A stretch of 64,000 nt of DNA from DATGMP01 sp035293565 (GTDB taxonomy: Bacteria; Pseudomonadota; Alphaproteobacteria; BOG-932; Roseiterribacteraceae). The stretch is taken from contig DATGMP010000130.1 in assembly GCA_035293565.1 (NCBI GenBank), positions 62,001-126,000 of the forward strand. Reading direction: 5' to 3'. Position 1 is the first letter of the stretch. Each line of letters starts with the position of its first letter. Positions 43,466 through 52,284 of this stretch are shown here, piece by piece. A program made the translations under genes and the position numbers. The notes below the pieces were generated by a model, which was not told the DNA's origin, did no database searches, and worked only from the letters and a program-made list of their open reading frames with translations.

Positions 43466-44371
43466 ATGCGGCGAGGGTTGGCGGTTCTATGCGCGCTCCT
43501 GCCGGGGATTGCATGCGCCGAGGCGCAGCATCGCGGACCCTCCACCATGCCCGGAATCGAATGGACCAAATTCGTCGATCCGGCCGAAGGCGCCTTCTCG
43601 CTCGACGTGCCGGCGGGCTGGCAGGTGTCAGGCGGCTCGAGGCGCATGAACGCCGTCGAGGTTCGGTCGGGCGTCGACATTGTCTCGCCCGACGGCACGA
43701 TTCGGATCTTCTACGGCGATGTCGGAATCCCGATCTATGCGCTGCCTTCGCCGCCGCTGACCCAGCTGGGCATCGGGGTCGGCGGTGTCTATAGCCCCGG
43801 CGTCGGTCAACAATTCATCGTCATGCCGTATCTGAACGGCGGGGCCTTCGCCGACCAATGGGGCGCCCAACGTGTCGCGCGCAGTTGCGGCGAGGTCGCG
43901 CCGATCGGCGCCCAAGGCCGGCCGGATGTCGGCCGCGGCATCGACCAGGTTTTTGCGGCCTACGGCGTTCAGAGGTGGATCGACGCGGGCGAGGCGAATT
44001 TCTCCTGCTCGCTGCAAGGCGCGCCAGCGGTGGCGTATGTCTTCGCCGCGACCGAGATGGTGCGGACGCAGACGAGCGCGCTTTGGGACGTGAAGTCCCT
44101 GGTCGGCTATATCGCCGCTCGCTCTCGCGCGACCGAGGCCAATGCGCTCGTCGGCCGGATCGTCGCGTCTTTCAGAGTCGATCTTGCCTGGGCGGCGCGC
44201 CAGCAGCAGATGCCGGCGCACACGAGCGCGATCGTCGCCGCCACCAACCAGATCGTCGCGAGCGCGGTCGCGCAGAACGGCCGCGCCTTGCGGGCGTCGG
44301 ACGCTATGATCGTAAGCGGCGGCAAGACGCGCTCGAATACGGCGATGAGCGCGGTCGCGCCGGGACGATAG
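43466..44371 (+). CDS. Exported protein of unknown family
   Basis: A 301-residue protein with signal peptide MRRGLAVLCALLPGIACAEAQ; ATG 43466 follows GAAGGAGAGGG. The middle (GAFSLDVPAGWQVSGG, IRIFYGDVGIP) looks like a beta-rich envelope domain with one disulphide-capable Cys pair (RSCGEVAP and NFSCSLQG). I do not recognise the family. The final part VAPGR is short and Ala/Ser/Arg rich. It faces no close partner; the following 157 bp hold no gene. Confidence 0.7.
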   Translation: MRRGLAVLCALLPGIACAEAQHRGPSTMPGIEWTKFVDPAEGAFSLDVPAGWQVSGGSRRMNAVEVRSGVDIVSPDGTIRIFYGDVGIPIYALPSPPLTQLGIGVGGVYSPGVGQQFIVMPYLNGGAFADQWGAQRVARSCGEVAPIGAQGRPDVGRGIDQVFAAYGVQRWIDAGEANFSCSLQGAPAVAYVFAATEMVRTQTSALWDVKSLVGYIAARSRATEANALVGRIVASFRVDLAWAARQQQMPAHTSAIVAATNQIVASAVAQNGRALRASDAMIVSGGKTRSNTAMSAVAPGR

Positions 44372-44528
44372 CGAATGTTAGATACAAATAAAGCGCGCAT
44401 TGAATCTTGTTTCGCCGTTTCCGCGAAGGCGTTGCATCGGCGATACCGCTGTACAGCAGCCTTCCACTATGTAACTATTTTGCGACTTGAAAGAGCACAT
44501 CCGGCTTCGACTTCAGGGGGCGGTCGAG

Positions 44529-45740
44529 ATGGCTTCTAGGGGCGCTCTGCCCGTGCTGTGTTTCGCGGTGCTGGCGGTTGTCCGGCCCGGCAGCGCGTTG
44601 GCGGACGAGGCGGGGTGCCTTGTGGTCGGCGCCTGGGATGAGGCTCGCGGCGAGCCGGCGCCCGTCATCGAAGCGGTCGTTTCCACCATCGTGAATCGTG
44701 CGCGCGCGCGCGGCATCTCGGTTTGCGACGCGGTCATGGACCCGGCCGCGCTCACCGGCGTCACGCCCGCGATGCATGAGGTCTTCTCGGAAGCCGCGAC
44801 TCCTCATGGCTCGGCGACCCCGCAGCCGCACACGGAGCATGACCGATCGCAGCTCGCCGCCGTCGAGGCGGCGGCGCGAGCGGCCATCGCCGGCACCTTG
44901 ACCGACCGCTCGAACGGCGCCACGCACTTTTACTCGCCCTCCGGGATGCGCGAGCTGGGGCTCGAGGCGGCGCCTCGCTGGGCCGCCTCGATGGTCGAGA
45001 CCGCCAAGGTCGGGCCCTTCGTCTTTCTGCGCGAGCGTGGTCTTCCGCAACCGCCGCAGAGCCGCGTGGCGGCGCTCGAGCCGGAGCTGGCGCCGGTACC
45101 GGCGCCCAAGCGGCCGCAGGAACCGGTCGAGCCGGAATCCGCCGCGCCTGAAGCTGCGACTGTCGACGCGGCGGCGATCGAGCCCTCGACCTTTGCGCCG
45201 TTACCGCCCGCGCGTCTCCAGTCGCTGCCGATCCGGCCGGCCGCGCCGCCGGTCGAGATTGCCGCCGCGGTGCTCGATCCGGGCTCCTATCTCGATATCA
45301 GCAAAGCGGGCACCGGACCGCATTTCTCGATCGTCGGCGAGGCATCGGCCGCCGAGCTTTCCACTGAGCCCGAGCCGAAGCCTGACCAGCCGAGCGGGGA
45401 TGAGATCGCGTCGGCGCTGCCGCCGGCGCCGACGCCGACCGCGCGGATGCCGCAGGCGCCCACCCCGCTGCTGCCTCCGGCGCCCGCGCCGCCCCGTCAT
45501 TCGCGCGAGGTGCAAAATGATTGGGCCCAGCCCGAATCGCCGCAACGGTCCTGGGCGCCGATCCAGCCGGCGGCCGAATATATTCCGCCGCCGCCCCGCA
45601 TTCCGGCATTCGGCTATTTCTCCCCCGAGTCCGGCACGTGGCTCTATTGCCGCGGCTGGGGCACGCGGGCGATCCTGGTGCAAGCGCACGGAAGACGCTT
45701 GTGGCAGCCGCGACCGAGCGGCGTGCGCTGCGGCATGTAG
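44529..45740 (+). CDS. SleB-like cell wall hydrolase with Pro-rich C-terminal extension
   Basis: A 403-residue exported protein (signal MASRGALPVLCFAVLAVV...LADEAG). Residues about 40-160 match the SleB/CwlJ-type peptidoglycan hydrolase domain: EAVVSTIVNRARARGISVCDAV and DRSNGATHFYSPSG. The first catalytic acid usually present is replaced by the E/V context here, so activity is unsure. The remaining 240 residues are Pro/Ala rich with repeated PAPTP, PPAPAP and end in GYFSPESGTWLYCRGWGTRA. Likely acts in the periplasm on the wall. ATG 44529 is preferred over TTG 44487. Confidence 0.72.
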   Translation: MASRGALPVLCFAVLAVVRPGSALADEAGCLVVGAWDEARGEPAPVIEAVVSTIVNRARARGISVCDAVMDPAALTGVTPAMHEVFSEAATPHGSATPQPHTEHDRSQLAAVEAAARAAIAGTLTDRSNGATHFYSPSGMRELGLEAAPRWAASMVETAKVGPFVFLRERGLPQPPQSRVAALEPELAPVPAPKRPQEPVEPESAAPEAATVDAAAIEPSTFAPLPPARLQSLPIRPAAPPVEIAAAVLDPGSYLDISKAGTGPHFSIVGEASAAELSTEPEPKPDQPSGDEIASALPPAPTPTARMPQAPTPLLPPAPAPPRHSREVQNDWAQPESPQRSWAPIQPAAEYIPPPPRIPAFGYFSPESGTWLYCRGWGTRAILVQAHGRRLWQPRPSGVRCGM

Positions 45741-45810
45741 TTTGACGGATTGTACGGTTCTGTTGCGTTAGGCAGTATGACGGCTCCGAATCACGATCGA
45801 TGGAGTTCGC

Positions 45811-46479
45811 GTGCCGTCTGAAGCACCGATCGGGGCCGTTATCGTTCCGGTCACGCCCTTTCAACAGAATTGCTCGCTCGTCTGGTGCGCCAAGACGATG
45901 CGCGGCGCCGTCGTCGATCCGGGCGGCGAGATCGACCGCGTCATCGAGGTGGCGGGCCTCAGGGGCGTCACGATCGAGAAGATCCTCGTCACCCATGGTC
46001 ACATGGATCACGCCGGTGCGGTTGCCGATCTCGCGGCCCGTCTCGACTTGCCGGTCGAAGGGCCGCAGGAGGAGGACAGCTTCTGGATCGACCGGCTGGG
46101 CCAGCACGGCGCGGATTACGGCATGGATTACTGCCGCCCTTTCGCGCCCGACCGATGGCTCGTCGACGGCGATACGGTCACCGTCGGCGAGCAGGAATTC
46201 GAGGTGCGCCATTGTCCCGGACATACGCCGGGCCACGTCGTGTTCCACCATGAGGCGGCGAAGCTCGTCTGGGTGGGCGACGTGCTGTTCCAGGGCTCGA
46301 TCGGCCGCACCGACTTTCCGCGCGGCGACCACGCGACGCTGATCGCCTCGATCCGCGACCGCCTCTGGCCGATGGGCGACGACGTCCGTTTCGTCCCCGG
46401 CCACGGACCGATCTCGACCTTCGGCGCGGAGCGACAGACGAACCCGTTCGTCGCCGATCGGGTGCTGAACAGGCAATAG
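45811..46479 (+). CDS. MBL-fold metallo-hydrolase (glyoxalase II-like)
   Basis: A 222-residue metallo-beta-lactamase-fold hydrolase. THGHMDHAG near residues 70-78, VRHCPGHTPGH and the Asp in WVGDVLF, and FVPGHGP near the C-terminus complete the two-zinc HxHxDH site. The YcbL-like length suggests hydrolysis of S-D-lactoylglutathione-type thioesters. Start is GTG 45811. It is convergent with the alpha/beta hydrolase gene, which ends 61 bp downstream. Confidence 0.88.
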   Translation: MPSEAPIGAVIVPVTPFQQNCSLVWCAKTMRGAVVDPGGEIDRVIEVAGLRGVTIEKILVTHGHMDHAGAVADLAARLDLPVEGPQEEDSFWIDRLGQHGADYGMDYCRPFAPDRWLVDGDTVTVGEQEFEVRHCPGHTPGHVVFHHEAAKLVWVGDVLFQGSIGRTDFPRGDHATLIASIRDRLWPMGDDVRFVPGHGPISTFGAERQTNPFVADRVLNRQ

Positions 46480-46540
46480 GTCTCGTTGCGGCGCCGATCT
46501 CTCCCATCAAGAGGGGAGGGCCGGGCGATGATGTCGCCGA

Positions 46541-47458
46541 CTACGCGTACTTCTGAATCAGCTCCCGCACCAGGAAATCGCGCCCGCGTCGCGCCAGGAT
46601 CTCCAGGCGCGACATGTTGCTGTAAAGCGTCATGTGCGAGGTGTCCTCGCAGACGAACAGTTCTTTCTTGGGCGTCGCGATCCTGTTGAAGATCTCGATC
46701 TCTTTCTCCCACAGCGTGATGTCGTCGCCCTCGGCGACGGACATCAGCACCGGCGTGTTGAGGATGCGCGTCACATAGGGCGACACGTCGTAATTCATCA
46801 GGAGCTCGGTCGAGGCGATCGTGTTGCGATGCTGGTGGTTGGGCGCCACCGTATCCTTGAACTTGTTGAAGGCGGTCGTGACTTCCGGGAAAGGCCAGGT
46901 GGTAAGCTCGCGCGCCGGATTCTCGGTCGACATCGGCATGTAGCCATGCCGGTTGGTCGCCTGCCGCTCCCGGCGATCCTTCAGGATCAGGGCTTGCAGG
47001 TCGCGAAAGGCGAGCGCGCTGTGCACCTGCTTCATGGTGAGATAGCCGTCGACGACCGGGATGTTCGAGACGATGCAGCGCACGCGCGGATCGATCGCGC
47101 CCACGACCAGTACATGTCCTCCCGAATAGGAGATACCCCAAACGCCGATACGCTTCTTGTCGATCTCCGGCAGAGTCTCGGCGAAGGAAAGAGCATTGCG
47201 ATAATCCTCGATCTGCTCCCAGGGATCGAGATGCTGCCTGGGTTCGCCGTCGCTGTCGCCGAAATTGCGATAGTCGAAGACCAGCGCCGCGACTCCCGAG
47301 CCGGCGAAGACCTTGGCATATTCCGGCTGGACCAGCTCCTTCACATAGCACCAGCCGCCGGCCATCACGACGAGCGGGAAGGGGCCTTTGCCCTCCGGCA
47401 GATAAAGATGGCCGCGCAGCGTGATGCCGCCGCTCAGGAATTCGACGTCCCGTCTCAT
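46541..47458 (-). CDS. Alpha/beta hydrolase (dienelactone-hydrolase-like)
   Basis: A 305-residue serine hydrolase. The nucleophile is Ser in WGISYSGGH, and a lid-like stretch follows with repeated aromatic residues. The final third carries the probable Asp (AEGDDITLW) and His (CEDTSHMTLY). ATG 47458 has AAGGAGG upstream and its ATGA overlaps the stop of the AMP-ligase gene (4 bp). It may hydrolyse an ester or thioester made by the ligase; no close family name fits. Confidence 0.85.
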   Translation of the reverse strand: MRRDVEFLSGGITLRGHLYLPEGKGPFPLVVMAGGWCYVKELVQPEYAKVFAGSGVAALVFDYRNFGDSDGEPRQHLDPWEQIEDYRNALSFAETLPEIDKKRIGVWGISYSGGHVLVVGAIDPRVRCIVSNIPVVDGYLTMKQVHSALAFRDLQALILKDRRERQATNRHGYMPMSTENPARELTTWPFPEVTTAFNKFKDTVAPNHQHRNTIASTELLMNYDVSPYVTRILNTPVLMSVAEGDDITLWEKEIEIFNRIATPKKELFVCEDTSHMTLYSNMSRLEILARRGRDFLVRELIQKYA

Positions 47459-49038
47459 CGCGATCCTCCTTGACTAGCCAGTTTTTCTCGCAGCTTGAAT
47501 TTCTGTACCTTGCCGCTCGCCGTCATCGGCAGGGAGTCCAGCAGCTCCAGCCGTTCCGGGAATTTCTGGCGCGCGAGCCCGGCGCGGTCGAGGAAATTCG
47601 CGAGATCGTCGAGCGCGGGTTTGCATCCCGGCTTGGGCACGACAAAGGCGCACATCCTTTCGACCAGAATCGGATCCGGTATCGCGGTCACCGCGACCTG
47701 CGCCACCATCTCATGCTGGTAGAGCAAGTCCTCGACCTGCTTGGCGCTGATCTTCTCGCCGCCGCGATTGATGATGTCCTTGCTGCGGCCGCAGATCGTC
47801 ACCGCGCCTTGCGCATCGATGCGGGCAAGGTCGCCGGTGCGGAAATAGCCGTCGTCGGTAAAGCATTCGGCGTTGAGCGCGGCGTCGAGATAGCCGACGA
47901 ACAGATCGGGCCCCTTGATCAGCAGCTCGCCCATGCCGTCCGAGATCTCGTCGAGCCGCATCTGGACCGGGCCGATCGGCATGCCGTCGGTGTCGGCCTT
48001 CACGCTCATCGCGTCATTGGAACGGCCGGTGCAGAAGGTCGGGAATTCCGACGACCCGTAGATGCGCGACGCGTCTGTGCCCATCACGTCGCGCGCGCGG
48101 CGGATGAGCGTCGGCGGCACGTCGGCGCCGCCGCAGAGGAAAGTCTTCAGCGCTGATTTCGTCCCGCGCCGCGCATGAATGTCGACCAGTCCTTGCAGAA
48201 AGGGCGTTGCCGCCATGACGAAGCGGCAAGAATTGGCTTCGATCAAATCGGCTGCGACTTCGGGATTCCACACATCGAGACAGACCGCGGTCGAGCCCAG
48301 CATCGCGGGCATCAGAACGCCGAATAAATAGCCGGTAATGTGCGTCAGCGGCGAAGGCGCGAAGACGGTGTCGTCCGCGTCGAGATCGAACAGCTTGGCG
48401 ATCGAGCGGATCTCGTAATCGAGAGTCTGATGCGTATGAAGCACGCCTTTCGGATCGGCGGTCGTGCCCGAGGTGTAGAGCAGCAGGCTGACATCGGTCG
48501 GTGCGCCGGCGCCGAACGCGGCGCGATCGTCGCCTTCCGACAGGAACTCGAACCGAAGATAGCCGTCCGGCGGCGCGCCGGTCGCGCGAGCGACGGCGAT
48601 GCGCGGACGGCGATGGAGCATGGGCATCAGCTCCTCCATCATCCGCGCATAGTCGAAATTGCGAAAAACATGCGGGATGACAACGAGGGCCGGCTTCGCC
48701 TGATTCAAGATAAAGCGCAGCTCCAATCCGCGATAGATCGGCACCACAGGATTGACGATCGCGCCGATCCTGAGAGCGGCCTGGATGGCGACCACGGATT
48801 CCCACCAATTGGGCAGGATGATCGTCACCACGTCCCCGCGCTGCACACCGATTCTCGCGAAGCCGGCGGCCACGCGCGCGACGCGCTCCGCGAGCGCGGC
48901 ATAGGTTAGCCGGACATCGCCTTCAACGATCGCGAGGCGATCGCCGTATCGCTCCGCGGCGCGGGCGAGGTGTGCGTCGAGCGTGATGTCGCGATAGAGT
49001 CCTGGCGATGCCTCTGCCCGCCGCGTGGCTTGGATCAC
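47455..49038 (-). CDS. AMP-dependent acyl/aryl-CoA synthetase
   Basis: A 527-residue adenylate-forming ligase. The P-loop YTSGTTADPKG is at about 188-198, the hinge region FRTGDLARID and the C-terminal lysine in TASGKVQKFKLREK complete the ANL fold. It activates a carboxylic acid with ATP to an adenylate and then CoA thioester. It is coupled to both neighbours by 4-bp overlaps (47455-47458 and 49035-49038). The substrate is probably medium-chain or aromatic by its context. Confidence 0.92.
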   Translation of the reverse strand: MIQATRRAEASPGLYRDITLDAHLARAAERYGDRLAIVEGDVRLTYAALAERVARVAAGFARIGVQRGDVVTIILPNWWESVVAIQAALRIGAIVNPVVPIYRGLELRFILNQAKPALVVIPHVFRNFDYARMMEELMPMLHRRPRIAVARATGAPPDGYLRFEFLSEGDDRAAFGAGAPTDVSLLLYTSGTTADPKGVLHTHQTLDYEIRSIAKLFDLDADDTVFAPSPLTHITGYLFGVLMPAMLGSTAVCLDVWNPEVAADLIEANSCRFVMAATPFLQGLVDIHARRGTKSALKTFLCGGADVPPTLIRRARDVMGTDASRIYGSSEFPTFCTGRSNDAMSVKADTDGMPIGPVQMRLDEISDGMGELLIKGPDLFVGYLDAALNAECFTDDGYFRTGDLARIDAQGAVTICGRSKDIINRGGEKISAKQVEDLLYQHEMVAQVAVTAIPDPILVERMCAFVVPKPGCKPALDDLANFLDRAGLARQKFPERLELLDSLPMTASGKVQKFKLREKLASQGGSR

Positions 49039-49961
49039 GACCGAGCGAGTTCTCCGCAGCCAGGCAGCTTGGCGAGCTTGTCGAGCGCTTTGCCGATCGC
49101 GACCAGCTCATCATCGGCAATCGGCGCGAACGGGCTGCGTAGATAGGTGCCCTTGTGGCCGAGTAGCCTCAGTGATCCTTTGAGACGGCGCACGGAAGCG
49201 CCCGGAACCTGATTCAGCCCCACCATGATTCCCATCAGCGAGCCGTAGGCTTCGAAAGCCTTCTCCAGCCGGCCCTCGCGCCAATGGTCGATGATGCTTT
49301 GGCAAAGCTTGGGCGCGAGGCTCGCTTCCGAGGAGAGGAAACCGTTGGCGCCCAACGCCAGCACGGTCAGCGTGTTCATCGGACCGCCGCAATGGATCTC
49401 GAGACGCGGGCGAAGCCGGGCGATCGCCTCAGTCAGATGCAGGTAATCGGGCGTGGTGAGATTGACGCCGATCAGCTTGTCATAGTCGTTCGCCAGCCGC
49501 TCCAGCATGTCGATCGGGATGTTGTAGCCCATGAAGGAATGGCTGGAGAGGATCGCCGGAAGCGGGCAGGCGTCGAGCGCCTTGCGGAAATAGGCCTCGA
49601 GCTCGATCGGGCCGGGCTTCCAGCCATGGCCGACATCGAGCGAATAGATCTGGCAGGCATCGACGCCGGTGTCGGCGGCGAGCTTCAGGAACGAGACCAT
49701 CGCTTCGGCATGGCGCGGCTCGACGCCCATGGCCCGGATCGATACGCGGCCGCGCCCGGCCTCGACGCCGATTTTAAGGATGCGGGTCATCTCCGCGTCG
49801 CTGAAGGAATAGCCCTCGCCCGGCGACGAGCCGCCGACATAGATATTGACCCCGGCGTCGGCCACGCGCGTGAAGTGCGCGAGCGCCGCCTCTTCGTCCA
49901 GCCGGCCCTTCTCGTCGAACGGCGTGATCGAGCAGCAGAATGTGCTGAGCTTTGCGGCCAT
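49035..49961 (-). CDS. DapA-family protein lacking the Schiff-base lysine
   Basis: A 308-residue member of the dihydrodipicolinate synthase/N-acetylneuraminate lyase family by overall pattern: GVNIYVGGSSPGEGYSF (GTTGE region) and MGYNIPID (catalytic Tyr146). The strand that carries the Schiff-base Lys in the family (GIKEA) reads GVNLTTPD, so that Lys is Asn167. The protein cannot use the normal class-I aldolase mechanism unless another Lys substitutes. It is the first gene of the operon with the ligase and hydrolase, after GGGGAGGAC. Confidence 0.88.
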   Translation of the reverse strand: MAAKLSTFCCSITPFDEKGRLDEEAALAHFTRVADAGVNIYVGGSSPGEGYSFSDAEMTRILKIGVEAGRGRVSIRAMGVEPRHAEAMVSFLKLAADTGVDACQIYSLDVGHGWKPGPIELEAYFRKALDACPLPAILSSHSFMGYNIPIDMLERLANDYDKLIGVNLTTPDYLHLTEAIARLRPRLEIHCGGPMNTLTVLALGANGFLSSEASLAPKLCQSIIDHWREGRLEKAFEAYGSLMGIMVGLNQVPGASVRRLKGSLRLLGHKGTYLRSPFAPIADDELVAIGKALDKLAKLPGCGELARS

Positions 49962-50012
49962 GATGTCCTCCCCTTGTACTTACGCGTTTCCCAACCGGAC
50001 GATCACTCGGTT

Positions 50013-50100
50013 CGTCATGCCCGGACTTGATCCGGGCATCCACGTCCAACAGCATGCTGGACGCGAGACGTGGATGGCCGGGTCAAGCCCGGCCATGACG
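50013..50100. repeat. Alphaproteobacterial intergenic palindrome (long form)
   Basis: CGTCATGCCCGGACTTGATC begins the left arm and the right arm ends GGCCATGACG at 50100, imperfect reverse complements around a middle with its own small palindrome CCAACAGCATGCTGG. Its right arm exactly reverse-complements the left arm of 31503-31589. Confidence 0.8.
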
Positions 50101-50141
50101 GTCTGTGGTTTGGTGCCTGTCGAGCGAACCTCCAACCAGCC

Positions 50142-51257
50142 CTAACTCGCCAATCCATAAAGCTTCGCGGCATTGTCCTTCAGCATAAGCCGAAGCTCGC
50201 CTTCGGGCACGCCTTTGAAGTCGTGCGCGATGCCGCCGGCATAGTCGGGATAGTCGCAGGTCGCGTGCGGGAAGTCGCTCGACCAGTGAATGCGGGCGGC
50301 GCCCACCATGTCGCGGTTGCGGATGCCGTAGGCGTCCTTGACGACCGTGTAATGGAAGTTCTCGCGGAAATAGTCGCTGGGTTTCTTGGCGAGTTTCACG
50401 CGGTTCGCCGGGTTCTGCCGCGCGATGCGGTCGTCGAGCTGCTCCATCAGATATCCCACCCAGCCGACATCGACCTCGGCCCACATCACCTGCAGCGTCG
50501 GGAAGCGGTCGAGCAGGCCGGTATAGATCATCTCCGACATGCGGATCGGCGGGTCGTAGAAGCGGAAGCAACCGGTGAAGGCGCCGGTGAATTCGTTGGC
50601 CTGCTTGGGCATCCCCGATTCCGATTGCGCCAGGCCGACATGAATATTGGCCGACACGCCGTAATCGACGCAGAGCTTGAACAGCGGGTCGTCATCGCGG
50701 CTCAGCCGCTGGCCCGTCGTCGGATATTTGTTGATCTGCACGCCCTTGATGCCGGGCAGCTTCAAGGCGCGCTCGACTTCCTTGACGGATTCGCCGACAT
50801 CGCCGCCGGAAGGGGCGAGCGCCAGCCCGACGAAGCGGTCGGGCGCCGCCGCGCAATATTCCGACAGCCAGTCATTGTAGGCGCGGATCGCCGCCACATG
50901 GTATTCGCGGTCGCCGTCCTGCGCGTGCAGCGCGATGGCGATGCGGGGCGAGGGATACATGATCTCCGCCTTGCACCCGGCCTTGTCCTGCCCGGCGATG
51001 CGGGCCTTCTGCTCATGGGCCTCGGGCCGCACCTCCTCCCAGCGGATCCACATCCGATATTCCTCGGGCGGCAGCCCGCCGCACTGGACGAGGCCGAACG
51101 GGAAGGGCGGCGTGTTGGGGAACACCCAGGCGTCGCCCTGCTCCATGCGCTCCATGCGGGGCGCCCGGTCCTTGAACTTGGCGGGCATGCGGGCGGTCCA
51201 GATATCCGGCGCCTCGACGATATGGGAATCGGCCGAAATCAAAGACGGTATGGTCAT
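50142..51257 (-). CDS. Amidohydrolase-2 family (metal-dependent hydrolase)
   Basis: A 371-residue TIM-barrel metallohydrolase of the same family as 41998-43215. ISADSHIVE near residue 7-15 supplies the first metal residues, and SSDFPHATCDYP near the C-terminus the later acidic ligand. The family includes ring-amide hydrolases and aromatic decarboxylases. GGGAGG lies upstream of ATG 51257. It is downstream of the divergent/parallel XRE regulator (ends 51369), 111 bp away, so they may be one unit. Confidence 0.88.
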   Translation of the reverse strand: MTIPSLISADSHIVEAPDIWTARMPAKFKDRAPRMERMEQGDAWVFPNTPPFPFGLVQCGGLPPEEYRMWIRWEEVRPEAHEQKARIAGQDKAGCKAEIMYPSPRIAIALHAQDGDREYHVAAIRAYNDWLSEYCAAAPDRFVGLALAPSGGDVGESVKEVERALKLPGIKGVQINKYPTTGQRLSRDDDPLFKLCVDYGVSANIHVGLAQSESGMPKQANEFTGAFTGCFRFYDPPIRMSEMIYTGLLDRFPTLQVMWAEVDVGWVGYLMEQLDDRIARQNPANRVKLAKKPSDYFRENFHYTVVKDAYGIRNRDMVGAARIHWSSDFPHATCDYPDYAGGIAHDFKGVPEGELRLMLKDNAAKLYGLAS

Positions 51258-51368
51258 GCGGAGCCTCCCTGGAGCGAGTGGGCGGCAGCATCCGACGATC
51301 CGCAGCGCTTGGCATCAACAAAATCGGTCGGCGCCCGGATCGGCCTCAGCGGGGCGCGGGATTCGACC

Positions 51369-52187
51369 TCACCCGATCCGCCGTTTTCCGGCCTTTTCTT
51401 CCGGCATGGCCGCCCGGGCCCGCCTGCGCCACCAGGGCAGCTCGGAATCGGTCGAGAGATCGACCTCGAAGGGGCGGGCGCCCAGCAGGATGGCGTACCA
51501 GGTCTTCTCGTCGGTCGGGATCTGGCGGTCGGCCTGGGCCAGGCGGCGGACTTCGGCCTGGACGTAATGAAAGAGCTGATCGAGCTGGCCGATCGAGGCC
51601 GGCGAGAGGCGCACGATCGCAATCCGGCGCGCGAGCTCGGCGTCGTCGGAATCGGTCATGCTCATGATGTCTTTGAGATAGCGGTCGACCGAGCGCCACA
51701 TCGGGCCGTGCTTGCGCCATTCGATCTCGCGCGCGGTCTTGAGCCGGATGCGGTTGCCGGGCAGCAGGTCGATCAGGCCGAGCTTCTCGAGCCGGATCAG
51801 ATAGGCGATGAGCGGCGCCTCGGGAATCCGGCATTCCTGCTGGATTTCCGCCGCGCTCCAGCCGAGCTGGACCCGGCTGAAGATGAAACCCAGACGGACG
51901 TCGTCATGGAGCGCATTCTCCTGCACAAGCGTCAGCCGCCGCACCTTGGTGTCGGTCTTGGCGTTGGCCATCTCGAACAGCTCGGCGACCGAGATCTCCA
52001 ACAGCTCGCAGAGGTTTTCGAGAAAGGGGATGGTAAGGCCGCTGCCGGCCAGCCTGCGCTTCAGCGTCGTATGGCTGAGGCCGAGCGATGAGGCCACGTC
52101 GGCATAGCGCAGGCCGCGCGAGCGGAACTGGAATTTGAGGGCCTCGACCAACCGGGCCACCTGATCGCTGCGTCGTTCCCGCGCCAT
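51369..52187 (-). CDS. XRE-type helix-turn-helix regulator with large C-terminal domain
   Basis: A 272-residue protein. The N-terminal HTH (GLRYADVASSLGLSHTTLKRRLAG, about residues 25-48) is an XRE/Cro-type DNA-binding domain; the remaining 200 residues are helical with no metabolite domain I can name. ATG 52187 gives this length. It probably controls the amidohydrolase downstream on the same strand and/or the divergent SDR/LLM/P450 operon 98 bp away. Confidence 0.8.
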   Translation of the reverse strand: MARERRSDQVARLVEALKFQFRSRGLRYADVASSLGLSHTTLKRRLAGSGLTIPFLENLCELLEISVAELFEMANAKTDTKVRRLTLVQENALHDDVRLGFIFSRVQLGWSAAEIQQECRIPEAPLIAYLIRLEKLGLIDLLPGNRIRLKTAREIEWRKHGPMWRSVDRYLKDIMSMTDSDDAELARRIAIVRLSPASIGQLDQLFHYVQAEVRRLAQADRQIPTDEKTWYAILLGARPFEVDLSTDSELPWWRRRARAAMPEEKAGKRRIG

Positions 52188-52284
52188 GATCTGTCGTCGT
52201 TTCCTTCCCGTTCTCGAAATCAACATAGCTCTGGCGCGGCGGCGGTAGAAGCGCCAAGGTTTCCGGGGCAAGCGGGAGGACAGG

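Noticed and set aside
45201..45740. Pro/Ala-rich region of 44529-45740 as a separate repeat element
   Set aside because: It is in frame with the SleB-like domain and flows into a conserved aromatic C-terminus, so it is treated as part of that protein.
50070..52091. A 673-residue frame opposite the amidohydrolase and XRE genes
   Set aside because: The opposing genes have family motifs and good ribosome sites; this frame has neither.
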